DNA of 64,000 nucleotides. Source: Ligilactobacillus aviarius subsp. aviarius DSM 20655 (GTDB lineage Bacteria > Bacillota > Bacilli > Lactobacillales > Lactobacillaceae). The notes under the pieces were generated by a model. It did no database searches. It saw nothing but the letters and a program-made list of their open reading frames with translations, and was not told the origin of the DNA. Location: positions 62,001 to 126,000 of the forward strand of contig NZ_AYZA01000004.1 of NCBI RefSeq assembly GCF_001436315.1, given 5' to 3'. Shown piece after piece: positions 1 to 14,509 of the stretch. Numbering within the stretch: the first letter of the stretch is position 1; the number at the start of each line of letters is the position of its first letter. Made by a program: the position numbers and the translations under genes.

Positions 1-2
1 CG

Positions 3-602
3 TACATCCTTGAATCGTGGATTCCATATACCAAGGAATTATCAGTGGTTTTGACAAAGGATGCGAAGGGAACGGTCAATTTCTTCCCGGTAATTGAAAA
101 CATCTATCATGATCATGTTCTTCATGAATCACTGGTCCCAGCAATGATCAGTAATGACGTTGAAGCAGAGGTCCGTCGGTTGGCTGATAAGATTGCGAAA
201 AACTTAAACTATGTCGGCACGATGGAAATTGCCTTCTTCCTGACTGAAAGTGGTGCAATTTACGTTAAACGGGTCGTTCCGGGATTGCATGCGAGCGGTT
301 ATGTGTTTGACAAGGCAACGAACGTTACGATGTTTGAACAGCATTTGCGGGCCTTAGCCCAAATGCCGCTTGTAAAGACCGAGCTGATGGAACCGACCGT
401 CGCAATTACGATCGAGAGTCATGATCAAGATGACTTACGGACACAGTGGGTTCTTAAGGATAACTGGTATTACAATTTCTTCCGTTATCCCCTTTCAATG
501 CGGGTGCATGATACGGAAGGGTATTTGCTGGCATTAGGACCAACGATTGAAACTGTGCGCGAACAGGTTGAATCAACTGGAATTTGGGATAACAAAATTT
601 AG
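3..602 (+). CDS. PurK-like ATP-grasp protein, 3' part
   Basis: The C-terminal ~199 codons of a protein of the PurK family (N5-carboxyaminoimidazole ribonucleotide synthase, the ATP-grasp enzyme of purine synthesis). The reading frame is open from the left edge, so the gene starts outside the window. The fold signature is visible: a wIPytKELSV stretch, a tMEIAFFltesG strand and an FEQHLRAL helix. The family motif usually read as N-E-I-A-P-R-P-H-N-S-G-H here reads K-R-V-V-P-G-L-H-A-S-G-Y (nt 267-302). The Asn-Glu pair that binds Mg-ATP in ATP-grasp enzymes is therefore replaced by Lys-Arg. No purE or other pur gene is in the window, and the next gene is pcrA behind a terminator. It may be a divergent paralogue with lost or changed activity rather than the purine enzyme. 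Confidence 0.75.
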   Translation, partial: YILESWIPYTKELSVVLTKDAKGTVNFFPVIENIYHDHVLHESLVPAMISNDVEAEVRRLADKIAKNLNYVGTMEIAFFLTESGAIYVKRVVPGLHASGYVFDKATNVTMFEQHLRALAQMPLVKTELMEPTVAITIESHDQDDLRTQWVLKDNWYYNFFRYPLSMRVHDTEGYLLALGPTIETVREQVESTGIWDNKI

Positions 603-617
603 GATTTTAAGTAAATT

Positions 618-690
618 AAAGAGGCTGAACATCTAAAGTAAATTGGCGAAACCGATTGCTTTAGACGCCAGTCTCTTTGTCTTTTTTACC
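618..690 (+). terminator. Intrinsic terminator after the PurK-like gene
   Basis: An outer stem AAAGAGGCTG/CAGTCTCTTT (618-627 with 669-678) encloses an inner stem TCTAAAG/CTTTAGA, and a T-rich tract follows. It lies between the PurK-like gene and the pcrA promoter. Confidence 0.75.
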
Positions 691-710
691 TTAAAAAGTA
701 AGCCTGATTT

Positions 711-719
711 TGATATAAT
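711..719 (+). promoter_or_regulatory. Extended -10 promoter of pcrA
   Basis: TGA followed by TATAAT (714-719) gives a TGn-extended -10. No good -35 hexamer is visible. Transcription would start just ahead of the AGGAGG site at 742-747. Confidence 0.6.
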
Positions 720-754
720 AAAACTTGATTGTAGCTTGCATAGGAGGAAATGAA

Positions 755-6173
<5,419 letters not shown>

Positions 6174-6187
6174 TTTAGATTTTTTCA

Positions 6188-6198
6188 TATGCTAAAAT
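6188..6198 (+). promoter_or_regulatory. Extended -10 promoter of gatCAB
   Basis: TATG-C-TAAAAT matches the TRTGn-extended -10 element (TAAAAT at 6193-6198). There is no clear -35. It lies about 40 nt ahead of the gatC start. Confidence 0.55.
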
Positions 6199-6235
6199 AA
6201 AAGTAATGATTTAAGGTTAGAAAGAAGGAAAAATG

Positions 6236-6541
6236 ATGGAAATCACAAAGGATGACGTTAAAAAAATTGCTTCCTTATCAAAGCTTGAATTTACTGATCA
6301 AGAACTTGAAAAGTTTACCAAGCAATTAGAAGACATCATGAACATGTCACACCAGTTAAGTAAGATCAATACAGATGGTGTTAAGCCAACAATCAATGTT
6401 ACGGATGCAGTCAACATTATGCGTGAAGATGTTGCTGAAAAAGGTGTTGACCGGAGTGAATTAATGAAGAATGTCCCTGAACACGAAGACGGGTTTATCA
6501 AAGTTCCCGCAATTATTGATGAAGGGGAGGATAACGAATAA
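6236..6541 (+). CDS. gatC: Asp-tRNA(Asn)/Glu-tRNA(Gln) amidotransferase subunit C
   Basis: Small subunit that holds the GatA-GatB complex together. The complex converts misacylated Glu-tRNA(Gln) and Asp-tRNA(Asn) to Gln-tRNA and Asn-tRNA. The protein is 101 aa with the family's [17 protein letters not shown] start and a central [10 protein letters not shown] helix. Two ATGs are adjacent (6233 and 6236). AGAAGG at 6223-6228 favours 6236 with a 7-nt spacing. The last base of its stop codon is the first base of the gatA ATG, so the three gat genes form a tightly coupled operon. Confidence 0.96.
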   Translation: MEITKDDVKKIASLSKLEFTDQELEKFTKQLEDIMNMSHQLSKINTDGVKPTINVTDAVNIMREDVAEKGVDRSELMKNVPEHEDGFIKVPAIIDEGEDNE

Positions 6542-8007
6542 TGGACTACTTGAAGAATGATTTAACAAGTTTGCACCAAATGTTAGTTAACAAGGAATTG
6601 AGTGCAAGCGAATTAATGCAAGCAACATTTGATGGGATTGCGAAGCGCGAACCGCAAATCGATGCATTTCTTGCAATGAACAAGGATGAAGCATTAAAGC
6701 AAGCGGCCGCAATTGATCAACGGGGAATCGACGCGGACAATGTTTTAGATGGAATCCCAGTTGGAATCAAGGATAACATGGTAACAAAGGGATTAACAAC
6801 GACCGCAGCCAGCAAGATGCTGGAAAACTTTAACCCGATTTACACTGCAACGGCGGTTGAACGGCTTGAAAATGCCGGAATGGTCGTTGCCGGAAAGTTG
6901 AACCTTGATGAATTTGCGATGGGAAGTTCAACGGAAACTTCAGCTTTTAAGAAAACGAAAAATGCGTGGGATCAAACGAAGGTTCCTGGCGGTTCTTCAG
7001 GTGGTCCAGCAGCAGCCGTTGCTTCAGGTGAATTGATTGCTGCTTTAGGTTCTGATACGGGTGGTTCAATCCGGCAACCAGCTGCATTTAACGGCGTTGT
7101 CGGTTTTAAACCAACGTATGGTCGGGTATCACGGTACGGCTTAATTGCCTTTTCATCAAGCCTTGACCAAATCGGCCCAATGACCCGGAACGTTAAGGAT
7201 AATGCGTTGATGTTAAATGCAATTGCTGGTCAAGATAAGCATGACTTTACAACTTCTCCACGGGAAGTTCCTGACTTTACATCAAAAATCGGGAAGGATA
7301 TCAAAGGCATGCACATCGGGGTTCCAAAAGAATTCATGGATGTTGATTTACAACCCGAAGTCCGGGAAGTTGTTCAAAATGCCATTAAGACATTTGAAAG
7401 CTTAGGAGCAACGGTTGATGAAATTTCATTGCCGCACTCACTTAACGGAATTCAAGTTTACTACATTGTTGCAACTTCTGAAGCTTCATCAAACTTGCAA
7501 CGGTATGACGGAATTCGTTATGGTTTCCGGGCAAAAGACGTGAAGAACCTTGAAGATGTTTATGTTCGTTCACGTTCAGAAGGCTTTGGTGATGAAGTTA
7601 AACGGCGGATCATGCTGGGGACATTCTCACTTTCATCAGGCTTGTATGATGAATTCTTTGGCAAAGCAACCAAGGTTCGGACATTGATCTGCAACGAATT
7701 TGACAATGTCTTTAAGGATTATGATTTGATCTTAGGACCAACAACGACAACGGCAGCATTTGGTTTTGGTGAAAAGACCGATGATCCGATTGCCATGTAC
7801 ATGAACGATTTATTGACAATTCCAATGAACCTGGCCGGCGTTCCTGCAATGTCAATTCCTGGCGGTTTCACGAAGGACGGATTACCAGTTGGAATCCACC
7901 TGGTTGCACCGCGGTTTGATGAAGAAACGCTGTACCAAGCAGGTTATGCATTTGAACAAGCAACTGATTTTCATAATCAAATCCCAACGATTGGAGGTCA
8001 AAATTAA
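6541..8007 (+). CDS. gatA: Asp-tRNA(Asn)/Glu-tRNA(Gln) amidotransferase subunit A
   Basis: Amidase subunit that releases ammonia from glutamine for the transamidation. It is an amidase-signature enzyme of 488 aa. The Ser-cis-Ser-Lys triad is visible as K77 in GIKDN, S152 in GGSSGG and S176 in DTGGSIRQP, within two residues of the numbering in characterised GatA proteins. It starts on the last base of gatC and ends on the first base of gatB, so the subunits are made in a coupled way. Nothing is unusual. Confidence 0.97.
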   Translation: MDYLKNDLTSLHQMLVNKELSASELMQATFDGIAKREPQIDAFLAMNKDEALKQAAAIDQRGIDADNVLDGIPVGIKDNMVTKGLTTTAASKMLENFNPIYTATAVERLENAGMVVAGKLNLDEFAMGSSTETSAFKKTKNAWDQTKVPGGSSGGPAAAVASGELIAALGSDTGGSIRQPAAFNGVVGFKPTYGRVSRYGLIAFSSSLDQIGPMTRNVKDNALMLNAIAGQDKHDFTTSPREVPDFTSKIGKDIKGMHIGVPKEFMDVDLQPEVREVVQNAIKTFESLGATVDEISLPHSLNGIQVYYIVATSEASSNLQRYDGIRYGFRAKDVKNLEDVYVRSRSEGFGDEVKRRIMLGTFSLSSGLYDEFFGKATKVRTLICNEFDNVFKDYDLILGPTTTTAAFGFGEKTDDPIAMYMNDLLTIPMNLAGVPAMSIPGGFTKDGLPVGIHLVAPRFDEETLYQAGYAFEQATDFHNQIPTIGGQN

Positions 8008-9440
8008 TGAACTTTGAAACAACGATTGGACTTGAAGTCCATATTGAAATGCAAACAAAGTCAAAGGCTTACTCGCCGGCACCGGTTGTTTACGGGGCTG
8101 AACCGAACACAAATACCAATGTAATTGACTGGGCATATCCAGGGGTTTTGCCAGAAGTTAACAAGGGTGTTTTGGAATACGGAATGCGGGCTGCAATGGC
8201 TTTGAACTGTGAAATTGAACAGGACTTGCATTTTGACCGGAAGAACTACTTCTATCCGGATAACCCGAAAGCATACCAGATTACCCAAAAAGATACTCCA
8301 ATTGCCCATGATGGCTGGTTGGAAATCGAACTTGAAGACGGAACGAAGAAGAAAATCGGAATCGAAGAAATGCACGTCGAAGAAGATGCGGGGAAGAATA
8401 CCCACAATCCAAACGGCTATTCATACGTTGATTTGAATCGTCAGGGAACTCCGTTGATCGAAATCGTTTCAAAACCGGACCTTCATTCAGCAGATGAAGC
8501 CTACGCATACTTGTCACGGCTTCGTCAAATCATCAAGTTTACCGGAATTTCAGATGTAAAGATGGAACAAGGTTCAATGCGGGCCGACGTAAACGTTTCT
8601 GTGCGGCCAATCGGTTCTGATAAACCAGGTGTTCGGACCGAAATGAAGAACTTGAACTCACTTGATCATGTTCGGAAAGGGATTGAATACGAAGAAAAGC
8701 GGCAACGTGGCATTTTACTTAAGGGTGGCGAAATCGAACAGGAAACTCGCCGGTTCGATGAACCAACCGGAACGACCGTTTTAATGCGGTCAAAGGAAGA
8801 AGCCAACGATTATCGTTACTTCCCAGAACCAGATTTGCCGACATATCACATTTCAAACGAATGGATCGAAGAAGTTCGCAAATCAATTCCTGAAATGCCA
8901 GATAAGCGGCGGGAACGCTACATTAATGAATGGGGTATTCCAGCTTATGATGCCAAAGTTTTGACCCAAACAAAGGAAATGTCAGACTTTTATGAAGCAA
9001 CGGTTGCCCATGGCGGCGATCCGAAATTGGCTTCAAACTGGTTGATGGGTGAAGTGAATGCTTACTTAAACGACAAGCAAATTGAACTTGGCGACACGGC
9101 ATTGACGCCTGAACACTTAGCGACCATGATCCAATTGATCAAGGACGGAACGATTTCATCAAAGATCGCGAAGAAGGTCTTTAAGGAAATTATTACGAAT
9201 GACACTGAACCAAAGGCATGGGTTGAAGAAAAAGGCATGGTTCAATTGTCAGATCCTGCAAAATTGCAACCGATCATTGACGAAGTACTTGATAATAACC
9301 AACAATCAATTGAAGACTTTAAGAACGGTAAAGACCGGGCATTTGGCTTTTTAGTTGGAAACATTATGAAGCAAACACGGGGCAAGGCAAACCCGAAAGT
9401 CGTTAATAAATTATTAACGGAAAGCTTAAAGAGTAGATAA
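8007..9440 (+). CDS. gatB: Asp-tRNA(Asn)/Glu-tRNA(Gln) amidotransferase subunit B
   Basis: Subunit that binds the misacylated tRNA and activates its side-chain carboxylate with ATP before amidation. It is 477 aa. The GatB signature is present ([20 protein letters not shown] at the start and [14 protein letters not shown] near residue 142). The C-terminal YqeY-like tail domain (~330-477, with [12 protein letters not shown]) contacts the tRNA. It overlaps the gatA stop by one base and is followed closely by dagK, probably in the same transcript. Confidence 0.97.
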   Translation: MNFETTIGLEVHIEMQTKSKAYSPAPVVYGAEPNTNTNVIDWAYPGVLPEVNKGVLEYGMRAAMALNCEIEQDLHFDRKNYFYPDNPKAYQITQKDTPIAHDGWLEIELEDGTKKKIGIEEMHVEEDAGKNTHNPNGYSYVDLNRQGTPLIEIVSKPDLHSADEAYAYLSRLRQIIKFTGISDVKMEQGSMRADVNVSVRPIGSDKPGVRTEMKNLNSLDHVRKGIEYEEKRQRGILLKGGEIEQETRRFDEPTGTTVLMRSKEEANDYRYFPEPDLPTYHISNEWIEEVRKSIPEMPDKRRERYINEWGIPAYDAKVLTQTKEMSDFYEATVAHGGDPKLASNWLMGEVNAYLNDKQIELGDTALTPEHLATMIQLIKDGTISSKIAKKVFKEIITNDTEPKAWVEEKGMVQLSDPAKLQPIIDEVLDNNQQSIEDFKNGKDRAFGFLVGNIMKQTRGKANPKVVNKLLTESLKSR

Positions 9441-9467
9441 AATTTGCTGGCGAAAGAGGGATTAACA

Positions 9468-10511
9468 ATGCAAAAACGTTGTCGTATTATTTATAATCCG
9501 ACATCTGGACGCGAGGCAATCAAAAGCGACCTTGTTGAAATCTTGAATATTTTGGAACGTGCAGGTTATGAAACCAGCGCTTTTGCGACGACCCCCGAAG
9601 AAAATTCGGCACGCAATGAAGCTGAACGGGCTGCGCGCGCTGGCTTCAATTTAATTGTGGCTGCCGGCGGTGATGGAACGATCAATGAAGTCGTAAACGG
9701 AATTGCCGGATTGAAGCACCGGCCAAAGTTGGGAATCATTCCCGCGGGAACAACGAATGACTATGCGCGGGCATTAAAGATTCCGCGTGAAAGTCCGGTT
9801 GAAGCAGCGAAGGTAATTGCGCGCGGTGAAACGATCAAAATCGATATTGGAATGGCTGGGGAAAAGTACTTTGTTAATATTGCCGGGGGCGGCTTATTAA
9901 CAGAATTGACCTATGTTGTTCCGTCAGAGGTTAAATCGCTGTTCGGCTACCTTGCATACTTTGTTAAGGGGGCTGAAATGCTTCCGCGCATGAAGCCGAT
10001 CGACATGCACCTGGAATATGATGACGGCGTATACGATGGAAAAGCCTCAATGTTTTTCCTTGCGTTGACCAATTCAGTCGGCGGGTTTGAACAGCTTGTT
10101 CCAGACGCATCATTAGATGATGGAAAATTCACGTTAATTGTGGTTAAAACCAGCAATTTAATGGAAATTCTCCAGTTATTCACCAAGATTTTAAATGGGG
10201 GAAAACACATTGATGATCCGCGGATTTTGTATGTTAAAACTTCAAAGGTTGTAGCCAAACCAGTAAACGAAAAGATGATGATCAACATTGACGGCGAATA
10301 CGGTGGCGATGCGCCAATGACGTTTAAGAATCTGAAGCAACACATTGAGATTTTTGCAAACGTCAAAGATATCCCCGACGATGCAATTCGGCAGCAAGAA
10401 GAAGATGAGCAGGCTGAGGACGCCCGCGAGCATTTGATTCAAGGCGTGGAAAACTTATCCCACGAAGAACTTGAAATGAATGATGCTGATCACCAATTAG
10501 AGGATAAATAA
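9468..10511 (+). CDS. dagK: Diacylglycerol kinase DagK (DgkB type)
   Basis: Soluble lipid kinase that returns diacylglycerol, released when lipoteichoic acid is made, to phosphatidic acid. The DAGK catalytic domain is clear: RCRIIYNPTSGRE at the N-terminus, AAGGDGTINEVVNG near residue 67 and GIIPAGTTNDYARAL near residue 90. ATG 9468 is chosen over the upstream in-frame TTG 9444 because AAAGAGGG (9453-9460) lies 7 nt before it. This gives 347 aa. The C-terminus is an acidic tail. It is followed by a hairpin terminator and then rlmD, an order common in lactobacilli and bacilli. Confidence 0.95.
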   Translation: MQKRCRIIYNPTSGREAIKSDLVEILNILERAGYETSAFATTPEENSARNEAERAARAGFNLIVAAGGDGTINEVVNGIAGLKHRPKLGIIPAGTTNDYARALKIPRESPVEAAKVIARGETIKIDIGMAGEKYFVNIAGGGLLTELTYVVPSEVKSLFGYLAYFVKGAEMLPRMKPIDMHLEYDDGVYDGKASMFFLALTNSVGGFEQLVPDASLDDGKFTLIVVKTSNLMEILQLFTKILNGGKHIDDPRILYVKTSKVVAKPVNEKMMINIDGEYGGDAPMTFKNLKQHIEIFANVKDIPDDAIRQQEEDEQAEDAREHLIQGVENLSHEELEMNDADHQLEDK

Positions 10512-10517
10512 TTAATC

Positions 10518-10553
10518 AGGAGAGAAGCTGTGGATAAGTCTTCTCTCCTTTTC
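10518..10553 (+). terminator. Terminator after dagK
   Basis: Stem AGGAGAGAAG/CTTCTCTCCT (10518-10527 with 10540-10549) is followed by TTTTC. It separates gatCAB-dagK from the methyltransferase gene. Confidence 0.75.
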
Positions 10554-10570
10554 AGTAAATGAGGTAGGAA

Positions 10571-11929
10571 ATGAAAACACCAGTATCAAAAAATGAGAAA
10601 TTAACAGTCACTGTGGAAGACTTGACCTACGAAGGAATGGGCGTTGCGAAGGTTGATGACTATCCGTTGTTTATTGCAGGGGCTCTTCCGGGTGAAGAAA
10701 TTGAAGCGATTGTGGTCAAAGCACGCAAAAATTTTGCTTTTGCGCGGGCACTTAAATGGTTTTCAAAGAGTCCGGACCGGGTGGAAGATGACGCGCAACA
10801 AGATGGCGTGACGCCGTTAGGACACTTAAAGTATGCCGCCCAGTTGAAATTTAAACAGAATCAGATTCAACAATTGTTGAAAAAGGCCCATCTTGATGAG
10901 CAAATCAAAGTCTTATCCACATTGGGGATGAAAAATCCAATTCATTACCGGAATAAAGCCCAGGTTCCAGTGCGCAAAATCAATGGCCAACTGGAAGTTG
11001 GTTTTTATCGCAAAGGAAGCCATCACTTTGTTCCGATGAAAGACTTTACGATTCAGGATCAGCGAATTGATGAGATTTTGCAGTCCACATTGGTGATTTT
11101 GAATAAATATGATTTATCAGCCTATGACGAACAAACGCAAAGGGGATTGATTCGGCATTTAATGGTTCGGCGCGGTTATTACTCGCATGAAGCAATGGTG
11201 GTGATCGTAACAAACGGAAAAAGTTTTCCACATGGGGATAAGATTGCTAATGAAATCATCGAATCAATGCCTGATGTGAAAAGTGTGATTCAAAATGTGA
11301 ATAACCGCAACACCAATGTGATTCTTGGAAACCAAGACATTGTTCTTGCTGGCGCTTCAACGATTACCGATACGTTGAATGGTTTGAGGTTTAAAATTTC
11401 GGCCCATTCATTTTATCAGGTTAACCCGCAACAGACAGAGGTTTTGTACAATGAAGCGATTAAGCAGGCGGGATTAACAGGAAATGAAACCGTGATTGAC
11501 GCTTACTGCGGAATTGGGACAATTTCATTAAGTCTTGCTGAGCATGCCCGTAAGGTGTACGGGGTGGAAATCGTGCCGGAAGCAATTGCGGATGCGAAGG
11601 AAAATGCCCAACTTAATCACATCGATAATGTGGATTTTGAAGTTGGGAATGCTGAAGAGTGGATGGCCAAATGGGAAAGTCAGGGAATCAATCCTGACGT
11701 GATCATGGTTGATCCACCACGGAAAGGACTTACAAACAGTTTGATCCACAGTGCCGCTGCTATGAATCCGAAGAAGATTGTCTATGTGAGTTGTAATCCT
11801 GCAACTCTGGTTCGTGATATTCAGCAATTTATGGATGAAGGGTATCATGTATCCCAGCCGATCCAACCTGTGGATCAATTCCCGATGACGCAGCATGTCG
11901 AGAGTATCACAGTAATGACAAGGAGCTAA
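10571..11929 (+). CDS. 23S rRNA (uracil-5-)-methyltransferase, RlmD/RumA family
   Basis: SAM-dependent enzyme that makes 5-methyluridine in 23S rRNA (RlmD/RlmCD type). It is 452 aa with an N-terminal TRAM domain (~8-65), a central RNA-binding part and a Rossmann methyltransferase domain with the DAYCGIGTISL SAM loop. The catalytic Cys is in YVSCNPATLVRD near residue 408. The four cysteines that bind an iron-sulphur cluster in E. coli RumA are absent: the region before GHLKYAAQLKFKQ has none. A second member of the family sits at 49459. The final codons and the stop lie inside the first copy of a tandem repeat, so the 3' end has been set by that element. Which of U747 or U1939 it modifies cannot be read from the sequence. 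Confidence 0.92.
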   Translation: MKTPVSKNEKLTVTVEDLTYEGMGVAKVDDYPLFIAGALPGEEIEAIVVKARKNFAFARALKWFSKSPDRVEDDAQQDGVTPLGHLKYAAQLKFKQNQIQQLLKKAHLDEQIKVLSTLGMKNPIHYRNKAQVPVRKINGQLEVGFYRKGSHHFVPMKDFTIQDQRIDEILQSTLVILNKYDLSAYDEQTQRGLIRHLMVRRGYYSHEAMVVIVTNGKSFPHGDKIANEIIESMPDVKSVIQNVNNRNTNVILGNQDIVLAGASTITDTLNGLRFKISAHSFYQVNPQQTEVLYNEAIKQAGLTGNETVIDAYCGIGTISLSLAEHARKVYGVEIVPEAIADAKENAQLNHIDNVDFEVGNAEEWMAKWESQGINPDVIMVDPPRKGLTNSLIHSAAAMNPKKIVYVSCNPATLVRDIQQFMDEGYHVSQPIQPVDQFPMTQHVESITVMTRS

Positions 11930-12158
11930 GCGACGCAGACATTGCTAGTGATCCTCCGCACGATAGTCACCCAAGAAAGAGGAGCAGAGCGACGAGTGAT
12001 TGGGAAGTGGCGAACCGCGGAGAGCAAGGTACTTTGCTTGAGCGCGACTAAAAGGAGCGAGAAAGCTTAGAAACGCTCCACGCGATAGTGTCCGAAGAGT
12101 AAGGAACGAAGAGACGAAACGATTCGAGGACACGAACCGCGAGAGAGCAAAACACAGT
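11920..12158 (+). repeat. Tandem structured repeat, copy 1 (239 bp)
   Basis: First of two directly adjacent copies with an exact 239-bp offset (AAGGAGCT at 11920 and 12159). It is packed with short inverted repeats: CTCCGC/GCGGAG (11954 and 12017), CCCAA/TTGGG (11970 and 12000), AGCAA/TTGCT (12023 and 12034), GGAGCG/CGCTCC (12054 and 12074), GTGTCC/GGACAC (12088 and 12128). The unit begins within rlmD and supplies its Ser codon and TAA stop. Long open frames cross it but share no codon-like conservation, so I read it as non-coding. Confidence 0.85.
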
Positions 12159-12391
12159 AAGGAGCTAGGCGACGCAGGCATTGCTAGTGATCCTTCGCGC
12201 GATAGCTACCCAAGAAAGAGGAGCAAAGCGACGAGTGATTGGAAAGTGGCGAACCGTGGAGAGCAAGAAACTTTGCTTGAACGTGACTAAAAGGAGCGAG
12301 AAAGCTTAGAAACGCTCCACGCGATAGTGTCCGAAGAGTAAGGAACGAAGTGACGAAACGATTCGTGGACACGAGCTGCGAGAGAGTGAAA
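12159..12391 (+). repeat. Tandem structured repeat, copy 2
   Basis: Second copy, about 90% identical to copy 1 by eye, ending near GCGAGAGAGTGAA some 30 nt before the hsdM start. The GGAGCG/CGCTCC and GTGTCC/GGACAC arms are retained. The first arm pair is not kept (CTTCGC against GTGGAG), so not every pairing is under selection. With copy 1 it fills the only gap of more than 300 bases in the window and forms the left border of the restriction island. Any hsdM promoter must lie inside it or in the short AT-rich stretch after it. Confidence 0.85.
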
Positions 12392-12419
12392 TTTATTGTA
12401 TTTGAGAGAGGATATAAAA

Positions 12420-14495
12420 GTGAAAAAAGAAAGTAATTATTACATGGATGAACAGCCAATTGATATTACAAGTGAAGCGAATTTTATTTGGGGTATTGCT
12501 AATAAATTACGTGGAACATATCTACCAGATAAGTATGGGGATGTCATTATTCCAATGACAATTATTCGGCGATTTGAAAGTGTTTTAGAACCAACAAAAG
12601 CTGCGGTTTTAGCCAAATTTGAGGAAATGCCTGCTTATCCAGCACGGGCAATGTATAAAATTAGTGGTTATCAATTTTATAATACTAGTAAGTTTGATTT
12701 AGCTGAATTATGTAATGATCCAGATAATATTGCAGCCAATTTTAAGGCGTATTTAAGTGGTTTTTCAACAGATGTACAAGAAATTTTACAAAATTTAGAT
12801 ATTGAGAATCATATTGATAAGATGGATGAAGGCGGGTGTCTTTATTCAGTAGTTAAAGCTTTCTCTGAATTAGAACTTAGCGTTGAAAAATTTGATAGCA
12901 TTAAAATGGGTTATATTTTTGAAAATCTAATTGCTCGTTTTTATCAAAATGTGGAGGCAGGGCAATTTTATACCGGTCGAGATATTATTCAACTTTGTGT
13001 CTCATTATTACTTGCTGAAGATAGCGATGATATTTCTGAAGAAAATAAAGTTGTTACTATTTTGGATCAAGCATGTGGAACAGGTGGAATGCTTTCAACG
13101 GCTTATGACTATATCAAACATATTAATCCTACAGCCAATATTCATTTATTTGGTCAAGAATTAATGGGGCAATCGTATGCGGTTGGATTAGCAGAAATGT
13201 TGATTAAAAACCAAAACATTGATAATTTTCGTCATGCTGATACGTTAAAAGACGATTGTTTTCCAAATCAAAAAATGCGTTATGTTTTAGAAAATCCACC
13301 ATTTGGAACGCCATGGGGTGGCAAAGATGCTAAACAAGGTCAAGAAGAAGCTGTTAAAGAGGAGTATCTTAGGGGTGAAAATAGTCGTTGGGGAGCAGGA
13401 TTACCTAAGACTAGCGATTCACAACTTCTTTTTGTCCAATCTGCCATAAATAAGCTTGATAAAAATGGACGGGCTGCTATTATCGAGAATGGTTCTCCAC
13501 TTTTTACCGGTGGAACTGCATCGGGTGAATCACAAGTTCGTAGATGGTTATTAGAGAATGATTATTTAGATGCAATTGTTGCTTTACCAACTGATCTTTT
13601 TTATAACACGAGTTTAGCAACCTACATTTGGATTTTAACTAAGGATAAGTCACAAAAGCGCAAAGGAAAAGTGCAATTTATAGATGCTACCAATATCTAC
13701 GAAACCTTACGGAAACCACTTGGAAATAAGAAACGTGAATTTTCACCAGCTAACCGTGAAAAAATTACGAAATTATATACTGATTATCAAGAAAATAAGC
13801 TTTCCCAAATTCATGATAATTCAGAGTTTATTTATCGCGAGTACTCAGTTATGCAACCATTACAACGAAGCTATGCCATTAATGATGAGCGAATTGAAAC
13901 TATGATTGCTAGTTTAAGTAGTTTTTTTGATCAGGTAAAATTTGATAATTTAAACAATAATGAAGAAGAACTATCAGCCAAGGATCAGAAGCAACTTGCT
14001 AAATTACAAAAGAATAAGCCAGCTTACGACCAATTACTAGCAACTTTGGAGGCTAATAAGTCAGAAAAAGTTTATAAATCATTGGGTGAGTTTGAACCAG
14101 TGATTACAGAACTATTAAGTGAGATTGTTGATAAAAAGGTAATCAAAAAGGTAATTGATGGTTTGTCTAAGATGGATAAAACGGCCGAAATTCAGACAGA
14201 TAAAAAAGGCAATATTCTTTACGATAAGGATACAGAAGATACAGAAATCGTTAATATCAATACTTCAATTGACGATTACATGGCCAAGGAAGTATTACCG
14301 TTTGTACCTGACGCTAAAGCATTCTTTAATGAAGATTTAGGAAAGAAGAAACCGGTTATTAAGACTGGGGCAGAGATTCCATTTACTCGTTACTTCTACC
14401 AATATCAAAATCCGGAGTCAGTTGAGAAGTTAGCTGATGAAATTAAGAGTTTAGAGAGTGAAATTAATGCAGAAATGCAGGAGTTATTTAAGTAG
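12420..14495 (+). CDS. hsdM: Type I restriction-modification system, methyltransferase subunit
   Basis: N6-adenine methyltransferase subunit that protects host sites and forms the HsdM2S core. The N-terminal HsdM helical domain is followed by the N6 MTase domain, with the SAM motif LDQACGTGGM (around residues 215-224) and the catalytic motif NPPF at residues 292-295. There is a long C-terminal region (~480-691) with charged helices. GTG 12420 is preferred because AGAGAGGA lies about 8 nt upstream; TTG 12396 and ATG 12444 are in frame. At 691 aa it is at the long end of the family. The gene is AT-rich and uses AAA, TTA, AGA and CGT, unlike the CGG-rich core genes. It starts the hsdM-hsdS-hsdR operon. 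Confidence 0.94.
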   Translation: MKKESNYYMDEQPIDITSEANFIWGIANKLRGTYLPDKYGDVIIPMTIIRRFESVLEPTKAAVLAKFEEMPAYPARAMYKISGYQFYNTSKFDLAELCNDPDNIAANFKAYLSGFSTDVQEILQNLDIENHIDKMDEGGCLYSVVKAFSELELSVEKFDSIKMGYIFENLIARFYQNVEAGQFYTGRDIIQLCVSLLLAEDSDDISEENKVVTILDQACGTGGMLSTAYDYIKHINPTANIHLFGQELMGQSYAVGLAEMLIKNQNIDNFRHADTLKDDCFPNQKMRYVLENPPFGTPWGGKDAKQGQEEAVKEEYLRGENSRWGAGLPKTSDSQLLFVQSAINKLDKNGRAAIIENGSPLFTGGTASGESQVRRWLLENDYLDAIVALPTDLFYNTSLATYIWILTKDKSQKRKGKVQFIDATNIYETLRKPLGNKKREFSPANREKITKLYTDYQENKLSQIHDNSEFIYREYSVMQPLQRSYAINDERIETMIASLSSFFDQVKFDNLNNNEEELSAKDQKQLAKLQKNKPAYDQLLATLEANKSEKVYKSLGEFEPVITELLSEIVDKKVIKKVIDGLSKMDKTAEIQTDKKGNILYDKDTEDTEIVNINTSIDDYMAKEVLPFVPDAKAFFNEDLGKKKPVIKTGAEIPFTRYFYQYQNPESVEKLADEIKSLESEINAEMQELFK

Positions 14496-14509
14496 GAAGG
14501 TGGAAGTAG

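Noticed and set aside
11945-12459. Two minus-strand open frames (78 and 91 codons) with similar Ser/Leu-rich products
   Set aside because: They are the same repeat unit read twice. They have no ribosome binding site, and their similarity is explained by the tandem repeat, so I do not call genes.
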